Source: Isoetes taiwanensis (taxonomy: Eukaryota; Streptophyta; Lycopodiopsida; Isoetales; Isoetaceae). Taken from it: a stretch of 64,000 nucleotides of DNA. The DNA lies in the NCBI GenBank assembly GCA_021234155.1, contig JAJEKV010000266.1:310001-374000 (forward strand), in the 5' to 3' direction. A model generated the notes under the pieces. It did no database searches and was not told where the DNA came from. It saw nothing but the letters and a program-made list of their open reading frames with translations. Positions 45,032-55,019 of this stretch are shown one piece after another. Made by a program: the position numbers and the translations under genes. Every line of letters begins with the position of its first letter. The first letter of the stretch is position 1.

Positions 45032-46475
45032 CCCCCCCTCAAAGGTAGAAGATTCTCAGGATGAGATTGGAAGCCAAGAAGTGAAAGGATCTGAAGAAAT
45101 TTTGATCGTGCCAAAGCCTTGGTCAGAACATCTGCAGCCATTTGGTCAGTGGGACAATAAGAAAGTTGAATGCGTTGTTGCTCCACAAGATCTCGGACCA
45201 CATGATATCGGATATCTATGTGTTTCATTCGTTGATGCATGACCGGATTGTGCGAGATTGCCAGAGCACCCTGATTGTCGGTGAAGATAGAGATCTTAGT
45301 CTGATCAGTAAGGTGAAGATGAGTGGCCAAGTTTTGCAACCAAACTGCTTCATTGCTGGCATGTGCCAGGGCTACATATTCTGCTTCAGTAGTCGATTGA
45401 GCAACACATTTACATTTAGAACTGCTCCAGCTCCTTCGCCCCCGCAAGAAGAAAGGAATATCGAGAGGTAGACTTCCTATCATGATGATTGCCTGCCCAA
45501 TCAAGCATCCGTGATAGCCAAAAATTTGAGTATTTCCTTGTGCATGGTAGTGAAGGCCATGAGAGAGAGTTCGACCACATAACGAAGACATCTTTTGAGA
45601 CAAATGCAATGGGTTTGTTTTGGGTCGATGTTAAATTGACCGTGAGTTCTGATGACGGGGAAAGCAAGATCCGGGCGTGTGGATGTAGCAAAGAAAGAGA
45701 AGGGTACCAATAATGCTTGATATTTGATTTGGGAAAGACTGGAGATTGGGAGAGCGTCAGGATCAGAAGGCAAAAGGGTAATTCCAAAATCAAGAGGGTG
45801 GAGACTGGCTTGCGAGGATAACATGGAGGTACGAAAGTGAGAAGTTCGAGTGAGGTACTTGGTGCGCTTTAAATGCATGGAGCCAAGGATCGATCATAGG
45901 TGATCTCAAGGCCCGTGAAAATAGTGGATGAACCAAGGTCCTTCATACGAAATTGAAGATGAAGGTTATGCTTGAGAGTATTTAAGTCTTGCTCATTTTT
46001 GCGACAAAGAAGAATATCGCCCACGTAACAAAGTAAGATGAGAGGATAAAGGATGATGACTGAAGTATACACCGGGATCTGCGGTGCTAGGCTGAAAATT
46101 TAGATGGGTCAAGGTTTGATGGAGCTTTTCATACCATGCACGAGGGGCTTGGCGTAAACCATATACAAAGTGCTTTGTGAAGCCTGCAGACGGTATCTTG
46201 GGCGTAACCTTGACTGAAACCTTCAGGCTGCTCCGGATAGACTTCTTCTTGAAGATTCCCATGTAAGAATGCATTTGTAACATCCATCGATGCACAAAAC
46301 AATGATTTAGTGTGGCATAAGCAAGTACCGTGCGAATAGAGACCATCTTGGCTCTTTGGCGCAAAGGTTTCATCGAAATCAACTCACGGAACTTGTATGA
46401 ATCCTCGTGCAACAAAAGCGGGCCTTGTACTGTCAATTTCTCCCTTCTTTGTTGTACTTGAGTTTGAATACCCAT
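44989..46475 (-). pseudogene. Copia-3 reverse transcriptase and RNase H, multiply frameshifted
   Basis: Minus-strand pieces: 45993-46475 (KMVSIRTVLAYATLNH in one frame; MDVTNAFLHGNLQEEV in another), 45869-46072 (LLCYVGDILLCRKNEQDL, where the YVDD site reads YVGD, so one catalytic Asp is lost), 45501-45878 (RPDLAFPVI), and 44989-45609 with RNase H (STTEAEYVALAHASNEAVW, FTDNQGALAISHNPVMHQRM). At least four frame changes and one stop (TGA in place of GGA after FIQVP). Confidence 0.85.
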
Positions 46476-49119
46476 CCGGAATCAACAACGGTGTGATTGG
46501 GAGGTCGGGGAACAAGAGTCCAGGTCTCGGCTTGAAGAATTGAATCATATTTCGTTGCATAGCAAGCAAGCCCTTTGTGACTTTTCGGGGAGGCGAGATG
46601 GCCTCTTGATAATGATTAGGTTTACGTGGAGCTGAGCTAGTGAGGGAAAAGGTGTAGTCATGACTCCAAACTGGCGGACGCCGAATTCTTGTGGATCGAG
46701 TTGGAAGAGGGGCTGGTTGGCTGGAAACAGGAGCACATGGGGATGGCGATGGAGAAACAGTAGATTCAGGTGGTGCAGGTGAAGAAACATTTGAAGAGGA
46801 TGGAGAAGGCATATCCTGTGGAGGTGTTATGATGGAGGAAGCAGGAAAAGAATTTGCAGAGGTGTCAGGATCATCAAAGATCACAAATGTAGGTAACTGA
46901 GATGAGGGAGAAGGCAGGGCACATGACTCGAACTCATTGAAGGAGACATGGCAGCTAATAACAAGTGAACGATTCTGCAAATCAAACAACCTGTAGGCCT
47001 TGCGATTGGTGCAGTACCCTATGAACATACATGTCATGGTTTTTGGAGCCAATTTGGACCTGCGAGCTGTTTGTACATAGGCAAAGGCCTTGCAACCAAA
47101 AACACGCATGTGCTTAAGAGAGATTTGCTGACCTGTCCAAACTTCTTCTGGGAGGCGATTTTGGATGCTCCTATGAGGTGTACGATTCATAGTATATGCA
47201 GCTGTGAGAATGGCCTCCCCCCAAAATTCAGCAGGAACATCCATGGCAATCATAAGAGTGCGAGCCATCTCAATAAGAGTTCGATTTGCTCGTTCGGCTC
47301 TCCCATTTTGTTCTGGAGTGTATGGAGCAGTGATTTGATGATGAATGCCCTTGGCCTTGCAGAACTGATCAAATTTGTTGGAGCAGAATTCCCCTCCTCC
47401 ATCACTTCTGATAGTGATGATGTGCTGACCTGTAGCACGCTCTATTTCTGGCTGAAAATGCAGAAAAATGTTATAAACTTCATGCTTGTAATGCAGGAGA
47501 TGCACAAAGATTTTTCTGGAGAAATCATCGATGAATACGAGAACATATTGAGCGCCATTGAGAGTGGGTGGTTTGATAGGCCCAATTAGGTCTGTATGGA
47601 GCAGTTCCAGAGGCTTGCTGGCCTGAGATTCAGACAAGGGAAATGACGTTCTAGTGGCTTTTCCTTGAAGACAAGCATTGCATGGCAGATAGGTGGGAGA
47701 TATGATTGGCAATTTCTGCTGGGAAACAAGATTGTGAAGGCGAGTTGGTGCCAAGTGGCCAAGACGAAAATGCCAAAGAGAATTTTTGCTGGGAGGAGTG
47801 ATTGTGATATGCGCTTGTTCCACCATTGAAGCTCCATCCTCAATCTGATAAAGATTACCAGATCGTATGCCCACTAGAAGAATTTGATTTTGAGAATTGG
47901 TGATGCGGCAGGTGTTGGCAGAGAAGGCAATGTGAAGTCCAGCATCTGCAATCTTGCTTACAGAAAGTAAGTTTTTATGAAGACCCGGAACATGAAGAAC
48001 ATCCTTAATCATCTTGACTGAACCAGATTGCAGAGGGATTGCGACAGTACCAGAGGCAATGGCATATTGATGGTGGTTGTCGCCCATGAGAACAGAGCGA
48101 TGAATCTTGAATGGAGAGTATGAGGTAAAGGAGGCTTTATGGGGAGTCATATGACTGGTGGCTCCAGAATCAAGGTACCAAGAAGAATCTGCATGAAAAG
48201 AAGAATCAGTCAAGGCAGTGCATAGAAAATCTTGGACCATATTGTTTTGTTCAGCTGGAGTGGAGGCAGTGGGAGCAGATGATGAGGATGAGGGAATAGG
48301 AGCTGGAGCCCGACAGTCACGAGCAAGATGTCCTCCTTTTTGACAACGATAGCAGGTAAATTTGTTGCGGTCAACTTTTGGCTTTTTGAAAGAATCTTGA
48401 GCATCCTTGGGCTTTTTGACAGAATCTTGGGCATCCTTTGGAGCTGCAACCTTCAAATTTGCAAACATGAGAGTGTCAGAATCAGAAACTTGCTTATTTT
48501 GCTGTTGTTGACGAAGTGCTTCATTTTTTACTCGATCAAGAGCAGTATCAAAGGAGTATTCAGAGAGACGGCCTTCCAAATTAATGATGAGACCCTCAAA
48601 TGATTTTGGCAAGCTGTTCAACAGCATGCAGACTTTTTCATCCTCTGTAATTGTCACACCAGTAGCACATAAATCATCAAGTAAATCCTTCATTTTGCAG
48701 ACATGATCCATCAGGTCTCCTCCTTCACGTAATTGCAATTCATATAACTTCTTGCGAAGAACAAGGCGATTGCTAGCAGTGGTGGATTCATAAAGATGAA
48801 GCAACATCTGCCACATTTCTTGAGCAGAAGTGGCAGCCTTGATCATCCTTGCAGGGGTGTCGTCAAGACTGGAGGAGATAATCAAGCGAGCCTTACGATC
48901 CTTTTCAGGGAAATCAGCAGAAGATGACCCATCGAGAACAATTTCGATGGTTGATTCAGAGCTCAGGGGCGGAGTCAGGGATGGATTAACAACTTCCCAA
49001 AGTTGTTTATCCTCAAGGATCATCTGGATCCGCCACTTCCACATCTGGAAGTTCTTTCCAGTGAACCTAGGAAGCATGCGCCAGTCTGCAGTGCTGAGAG
49101 TGGCGGTGGTAGCATCCAT
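46384..49119 (-). CDS. Copia-3 gag, protease and integrase polyprotein
   Basis: Start chosen at MDATTATLSTADW (49119-49117), the usual amino end of Copia gag, although the frame is open further upstream to 49380. Order: gag core (FQMWKWRIQMILEDKQLWEV, LLNSLPKSFEGLI), zinc knuckle CYRCQKGGHLARDC, protease DSGATSHMT, GKATRTSF, integrase LGHLAPTRLHN...CNACLQGK, DLIGPIKPP, FIDDFSRKIFVHLL, SDGGGEF and TPEQNGRAERANRT. A Ser/Pro-rich linker follows, then the first RT residues (STRPAFVARGFIQVP) and a stop. Gag to integrase is intact; RT is not in frame. Confidence 0.93.
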   Translation of the reverse strand: MDATTATLSTADWRMLPRFTGKNFQMWKWRIQMILEDKQLWEVVNPSLTPPLSSESTIEIVLDGSSSADFPEKDRKARLIISSSLDDTPARMIKAATSAQEMWQMLLHLYESTTASNRLVLRKKLYELQLREGGDLMDHVCKMKDLLDDLCATGVTITEDEKVCMLLNSLPKSFEGLIINLEGRLSEYSFDTALDRVKNEALRQQQQNKQVSDSDTLMFANLKVAAPKDAQDSVKKPKDAQDSFKKPKVDRNKFTCYRCQKGGHLARDCRAPAPIPSSSSSAPTASTPAEQNNMVQDFLCTALTDSSFHADSSWYLDSGATSHMTPHKASFTSYSPFKIHRSVLMGDNHHQYAIASGTVAIPLQSGSVKMIKDVLHVPGLHKNLLSVSKIADAGLHIAFSANTCRITNSQNQILLVGIRSGNLYQIEDGASMVEQAHITITPPSKNSLWHFRLGHLAPTRLHNLVSQQKLPIISPTYLPCNACLQGKATRTSFPLSESQASKPLELLHTDLIGPIKPPTLNGAQYVLVFIDDFSRKIFVHLLHYKHEVYNIFLHFQPEIERATGQHIITIRSDGGGEFCSNKFDQFCKAKGIHHQITAPYTPEQNGRAERANRTLIEMARTLMIAMDVPAEFWGEAILTAAYTMNRTPHRSIQNRLPEEVWTGQQISLKHMRVFGCKAFAYVQTARRSKLAPKTMTCMFIGYCTNRKAYRLFDLQNRSLVISCHVSFNEFESCALPSPSSQLPTFVIFDDPDTSANSFPASSIITPPQDMPSPSSSNVSSPAPPESTVSPSPSPCAPVSSQPAPLPTRSTRIRRPPVWSHDYTFSLTSSAPRKPNHYQEAISPPRKVTKGLLAMQRNMIQFFKPRPGLLFPDLPITPLLIPDGYSNSSTTKKGEIDSTRPAFVARGFIQVP

Positions 49120-49340
49120 GATGTTGATCTGTTGATCCGAGAAGAAAATTGAACAGAGAGGAAGAACAAAAGGAATGAACGGAAGAGTTTTTTTTTTTTT
49201 ATAGGAGAAACCAAAAAAAAAAAATGAACGGAAGATTTTTTTTTTATATATAGGAGGCACAGAAAAGAATGGACGGAAGATCAAGAATGTAGAAAGGAAA
49301 GGCGGCTTAGGCGTGAGCGAAGCGGTGTGGGCCCATAACC

Positions 49341-49598
49341 TGTTGAAGAACAAGAAAAACAGAATGTAGACAGCAAGCAAAGCTTGTGTAACAAGAGCTC
49401 AAGAATCACAGAGATGCACAGAGCGAGAAAACACTTGGTAGTTTATCACGAATGAGTCCTCCTGTTATATAATCTAGGAAGGAATCTCATTGATTTACAT
49501 AGGTCAGATGCCATAAATAGAACAGGTTGTGGAGCGAGTGGTTTGTTACAAACGGCTATTTGTCAGGAGAATCTGCTGGCTTTGATGAACATCCAACA
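49341..49598 (-). repeat. Copia-3 LTR (5' LTR on the minus strand)
   Basis: 258 bp, followed on the minus strand by GGTTATGGGCCCACACC, where the primer binding site should be. This does not match the common initiator-Met primer site. Confidence 0.93.
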
Positions 49599-49603
49599 AC
49601 AAC

Positions 49604-50797
49604 AACCACGCTTATCACAACTCCAACAGCTATGCCAAGAACACTTTTTGATTTCTTGCCAGCAGATGAAGCAATAGACATGGCAGGAGCACGGGCAATA
49701 GACATGGCAGCGCAAGTCCTATCTGTGTTGTTTCCACAAGGAGTTGCCTCTAGGGAACCGGCTGCGCAACGAGAACAATCTAGGCAAATCTTGTCACCAG
49801 AAGAAGGGCAACTCGAAGACTTATATATGTATTGATCTTCACTGCATTGTCGTTGGCATAAACCTTCACTAACGGAATAAGATCCAAGACCTAGAGACAC
49901 TTCACTGTTTTGCTCTCCTCCCCAACATTTAACTTGTGTGGGTTTATCCAGCCTCACCCCACAGGTGTACCAAGTTCCCGCAGAGATTACCGAAAAGGAC
50001 ACATTTGGTGCATTTAGCTGACCTTGTGAATTATCTCCCCAGCAAACTGCTCCATGGGTATCATCTCGAATGCCGCAGCTGTGCCTGTAGCCACAGGTTA
50101 TGGCTGAGAAATTATAGCCAGTTGGAGGTTGAGATTGGTTGAAATCATTCCCTCCCCAGCACAACGTTTTTCTCGTTTCCTTCTCTATTCCACACACATG
50201 AAATCTTCCTGCAAAAATAGCACTATACTGAGCTTGAGGATCTGGAAGGCTGGTTTGATTCTCGTACGGAATGCCTCTATCTCCCCAGCAGACGGACTTG
50301 CTAGTGCTTTTGCTTAGCCCACAAGTGAAAAAATCGCCCGAAGTGACCATGGTATACACACCTTTTGGAGGTTCCAATTGGCCGTAGTCGTTACCCCAGC
50401 AATCGACCGAGCCAGACCCATCTGCCCTAATCGCGCAAACATGCCAAGCTCCAGAATTCAAGTTTGAATAGCTAATGTTACCGAATTTGGTAGTGCTGTT
50501 GACAACCTCTCCCCAGCAAACTGGGGTTCGGGATTTGTATGTTAGGCCGCAGGTGAAATCGCCACCTCCTGAAATCGCATAATACTCAACTCGGGCTTTT
50601 GCATCTATGGATCCCGAATGGCATACAGGCAGAAGCGTCTCTGCTTCGATTGCGCAGGCATATTCAAAGAGTGTTGAAAGAGTGCTCATATATCCCATCC
50701 CCACAGTTGATTTGGGGAAAACTAGAAAGAACATAACAAGGTAGCTCAAACTCATGGAAATTTTTGAAGTATAATTTCTTAGCTTCATGACAAGCAT
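49604..50797 (-). pseudogene. Truncated CRINKLY4-like receptor kinase copy (ectodomain only)
   Basis: Second copy of the receptor kinase gene. Signal peptide, six CWG repeats and the TNFR-like segment are open and very similar to the intact copy. In the membrane segment (VLGIAVGVVISVVVVV) the Copia-3 LTR begins and the frame ends in LTR sequence. Only 20 bp of further homology (44754-44773) lie beyond the Copia element, so the kinase half was missing before the insertion. A 54-bp tandem duplication at the start (50791-50844 and 50845-50898) adds an in-frame upstream ATG. If transcribed it could give a secreted or tail-anchored ectodomain, but that is speculation. Confidence 0.9.
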
Positions 50798-50898
50798 TAT
50801 ATTGTAATAGAAGCTGTTGCCCCTGATACTGTGCGATCCGATGCCAAGCATTATATTGTAATAGAAGCTGTTGCCCCTGATACTGTGCGATCCGATGC

Positions 50899-51972
50899 TA
50901 AGCTATTATATGGTATGGTATAAGTTAGTATATATAAAATTCCTCTCCATAGTCGACCTTCACATTAATGCATGACTTACCGCCGGAAGGAGTTTTTTTA
51001 TTCTCTCCTGTTTAGCACGATTGCGTAACGGTTGGACCACATTAAATCAAACTAGAACGGATGACTTTTATAGCTGAAAGGAGCTTTTTTATTCTCTCTT
51101 TTTTAGCACGATTGTATAACGGCTGGACCAGATGGCCTGGCCATGCTGGATACAGAAGAATGGCAGTTCCAATCAGAAGAATGGCTGTGCTTCTGCCACG
51201 GCGTCGAAGCTTCAGATTCGTCAAAGCTCAACATCAATCACAGCTCTCTTCCTGATCTAGCTCCCCCTGCTCTCTTTCGGAAACCACCCTGTCTCACACA
51301 ATCGGCCATGCTTGCTTGCTTTCTTGCTGTCTCTTAAGCACACTGAGATGCCACAAATAGAAACACGATCTTCAGCCGCACATAAAACCATTGAAGTAAA
51401 GAAAAGGCCAATCCAAAGGCTATCATATTTTTCACCCAAAACCAATTTAACACGGAGCCTGAAAATGATTGCAAAACTCTAATCGAACTATAACGGATGC
51501 CGAGTTGCCGGTTCCGAGTTGCTTCCGAGTTGTCTCTTAGCAATTATTTGTCATCTTGCAAGGTTGATTATTTTTGGGTTGCCCTTAAGAGCCAGTTCAC
51601 ATGCGGTGAAGGTGCCATCACCGTCATGTAAAAAGGCTCACCATTTTACATCCGGGCTCACCATTTTACATCCGCCATCACCTGCCATCGCCAAATAGCA
51701 CAGAGCAAAACAGGGCCCCTCTCCCACGATGGTTGCATATGAACCCAGCCTTAGGATGCAAACCATCACTCATATGGGGTTGTTGGCATATTCTAAGTAT
51801 ATGCTATAATATGCCTAGAATATGCCAGAAACTGTTCTAAACCTGCTATTGCCTGTAAACTGGTGGTTGTTGGGCGCCCGCTGTGCGAACCGGCTAACTG
51901 GCTGAAATCTACAATTTGTTTAGCAAAATCGATGCATTCTTTTGCTGTTTCTAGTGAATTTTCTAGTGTTTG
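50899..51972. repeat. Segmental duplication, copy 2, upstream part
   Basis: Matches 38450-39893 minus the tandem duplications and the 397-bp insertion of copy 1. It contains the presumed promoter region of the truncated kinase copy. No other gene seen. Confidence 0.8.
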
Positions 51973-52280
51973 CACTACAAGGGCTAATGGGGGTTTGTAA
52001 CGGATTGATTTGTAACGCATATTAATTTGTAACACAATTTTAGATTTGTCACACGTGATAGAAAACATTGTATTTTGTAACGGGTAGCACACCTTGTATA
52101 CTTGTAACGTGTTACTAAAATTTGTATAGACTTGTTTGTAACATGTGGCAAATAGTAAATTGTGTAACGAGGTACAACTTAAATCTGTAACGTGTGACAA
52201 GCATTAAAGTTTGTAACGCGTTACAAGTCTCATTTGTAACGTGTGACAAATATTACAATTTTGTAACATAAGAGTGCTTT
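51973..52280 (+). mobile_element. CACTA transposon end with palindromic subterminal repeats
   Basis: Starts CACTACAAGGGCTAATGG exactly where homology to copy 1 stops. About ten copies of a palindromic motif close to TTGTAACGYGTKACAA follow within 270 bp, spaced some 20-35 bp. CACTA (En/Spm) elements begin with CACTA and carry subterminal arrays bound by their own transposase-associated protein, so the structure fits. No transposase and no matching right end (TAGTG preceded by the inverted sequence) were found in the window. Confidence 0.6.
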
Positions 52281-54355
52281 GTGAACTCCAATTAAGCCAC
52301 TTGATCTGAGCAATTGCAAGGTTTCTACTCCATTGAAACAAAACACAACTGAATTTGAAGTTGACGACGACAACACATGTACCTGCGGCCCACTCTAGTT
52401 GACGATAAATACGTCCCACGTGTCTCCAAGAAAAGCCACTTAATCATATGTCAGATCATAATCGGATCATAAATCCCAGGGGCCAAGCTTATCGAGAACA
52501 AATTTGTGGGTCTGATTGATTGCTTATGCAGTATGACAGGTTGGGCATTGCATATTGCAATGGAGGGCATCAGGCTTTGCACAGGGCATTTTGACAATTT
52601 TTAAACAAGTAGGGGCATTTTTATAAATACCCCAAAATATTGGGGTATTTTTACAATTTGCCCTTGAATTATTCCTATGATTTTGCCAAGCGAGAATTAA
52701 GGGTTTTTGGTTGCCCGAAGGGCCAACCCTAGGTCTGATGGAGATGAGAAAGGATTATGCCTTGTTTATACTAGAACAAGGGCCCAGATTTGGGCACGCG
52801 GTGAAAGGGACAGATAAGATTCAAGATAGCGGACTTCCCATGCAAAAAGCCATAGGAGCCAGAGAGCAGAGGGAACTCGGGAGTTTTCATGCGCGGAATG
52901 TTAGAGAGATAGGTAATGTCAAAAGCCCAGTTCTAATATATGCAAATCCACTCATTCATTCTTCATGGCTTCTGAACTTGACACAGTCCAATTTAGATAG
53001 GGTGTACACCCACCACACCAGCTTCAAAAGACCACATTTTGGCTTCGTTCATACTCTACAACACAGCAAGTTCGGATTTAGGAACCATGATTCAAAACCT
53101 TGGCTACAGTTTAACTATCTACGAATTGTAGGTCATACACGCTTGTGAACACATCAATGGTCTCGTCCTGTTATGGAAGAACCCACTGCATGAGGCCCAT
53201 GGTCATTGATTTTCTGGCATGTATGTTATATTACAAATTGGTATCAATGCATGGAACTAAAGGCAATTCCCAACTTGTAGCAGAATCACAAATTTCATGG
53301 TTTGGATGTGATGCATTTGGGCGACAAAGTCTTTTAGTACACTGGCCTTCAAAGTCAGATTCTAGAATAATATTGTCTTCTGTTGCAATATTTGGTTCTT
53401 TCAACAAGGTAATAGGGAGCATTGATAGTGCGTCCTTCATTTTAAACAAGAATTGTGTTCGCAAGGGCAAGGCCCATGGAAACTAATGCATCTGCCAGAT
53501 TAAGTTCAAGTACTTTTGAGTTCCGGGAAGAGTTGCCATGGAGTATACAACATCAATATTAATGAATGTAACACCAGAAGTGCAATGAAACATCAGTGGC
53601 ACGATCCTTCATTGCAAATGTTGGCAAGGTGGAAATGGGGCACGTATCACCAAGCAACCTTACTTCATTAAAATGTACGGGCATTGAAGTAGGACATTTG
53701 TTGATCCCAAATTACATATTGCCAACTCTGTTAGGTGCAATAACTCCAGTTTTTGCAAGCCTAGTTATGTTTGCTCGAAAGAAGGCAAGGCCAAGCTTGC
53801 CTGTAAGAAGTACATAGTAGGATTTTCACTAGTTCCAGCTGATAAAAGCCCCCTAGTAGAGCAAATAAAATTAAAAGATAGACCGGGCATAAATCCACTT
53901 CTGAAATCTACAAACATATCTAATCCTTGCTTTTTTCGTAGTGAAATACCCTGCGACCTTTGTATCAGAGCAAAACGGCCTGCTCCAAAACCTTCGGCTT
54001 CCTGCTTTTTGCCTCGAACTGCACAATAACTCCTCGTACATGTTCAAGAAGCAGTTTTAGGGCCGTTAAACTGGGCTCGAGACTTCAGGATTCTTTTGCA
54101 ATAGCAACAACCGAAATTGCATCCTCAAACCCAGCCATCAAGAAAAGCATGCTCTATAAACTTCGAGTGCATCGAATTGAAGAACTTCACCACAGTCCGC
54201 TTTTTTTAAAATGATTGAGTTGAGTTCAACTTCAAAAATCCGGCAATATGAAGAACATAATAAACAAAGCTTTGGATAGATCCGGCGATGGTGGAATGAA
54301 GCAAAGCGGTCGATGAAGCAAACTGGATGCAATCGCCATAGCTGGAGCATTCGAA
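52281..54355. other. No gene recognised; short hairpin at 52625-52650
   Basis: If the CACTA end is real, this stretch may be inside that element. A perfect 11-bp hairpin (AAATACCCCAA/TTGGGGTATTT) is at 52625-52650. An ORF at 52711-53148 (145 codons, with RKDYALFILEQGPRFGHAVK) and broken minus-strand frames at 53230-53800 (LLKEPNIATEDN, EGQCTKRLCRPNASHPNHEI) could be decayed coding sequence, but I recognise no family. Confidence 0.4.
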
Positions 54356-54880
54356 TTGAGATTAAAAAAGGGCCTTCAAAACATGCCAACTAAGCCAAAT
54401 CAAGATAAATGAACTACCAATCAGAAATCAGAGCCTGACGGGTCCAGTCAGCAAAACTGTTATAACTAACTCACTGGATCACATTTTTTAGCATAACTAT
54501 TGATAGAAAAGTCCAAATGGGCTCTCGTTTAGTGCAATAGATAGATCTCGTTGAGATATTTCCAATCTTAGGTGTTTTGCATATATTTTAACCACTTATG
54601 ATTGTCAAAACTCCAAAAAATATGTTTTTTTACCATTTTTTACTATCCTACGGGGCTAAAAGATGTGCAAACCACCCAAGATTGGAAAGATCTTAATGAG
54701 ATCTATCTATTGCACCAAACAAGAGCTCATTTGGACTTTCCTATCAACACTTATGCTAGAAAATGTGATCCAGTGAGTTAGTTATAACTGTTTTGCTGAC
54801 TGGATTACCAGTTCTGTTTTCTGATTGGTAGTTCATATAGCTTAGTCAGCAGTTCTTAGAAGGCCCTTTTATGATCTCAA
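54356..54880. mobile_element. Foldback element with ~200-bp inverted arms
   Basis: Left arm 54356-54600 and right arm 54660-54880 are imperfect inverted copies. Shared words include AAAAGGGCCTTC, GAACTACCAATCAGAAA, CAGCAAAAC.GTTATAACTA, ACTCACTGGATCACATTTT and GTGCAATAGATAGATCTC. The ends read TTGAGAT on both sides. Non-coding loop of about 60 bp with no transposase; a MITE or foldback type. No clear target duplication. Confidence 0.8.
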
Positions 54881-55019
54881 AAAATCCCTAATGGGAATAG
54901 CGGTCAAGGTGGTGGAGGCGGGCAAGGGAACAGGCTTGTTAATTTGAACGACCATTAGAATGATAAGACCTAGATCAAAATCCAGGCCTTCCATTTTGGC
55001 ATTAATCTTAGCCACATGC

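Larger units (their letters stand above)
44774..49598 (-). mobile_element. Copia LTR retrotransposon 3, inserted in the truncated receptor kinase copy
   Basis: LTRs 44774-45031 and 49341-49598 (258 bp each) look identical. Ends TGTTG...CAACA. Target duplication ACAAC at 44769-44773 and 49599-49603. The minus-strand PPT (GAGGGGGGG) abuts the 3' LTR at 45032. The empty site is in the intact gene at about 37217 (GCAACGACAACAACCACG). Identical LTRs imply a recent insertion, yet the RT region is full of frame breaks, so either it moved in trans or the breaks are sequence errors. Confidence 0.95.
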
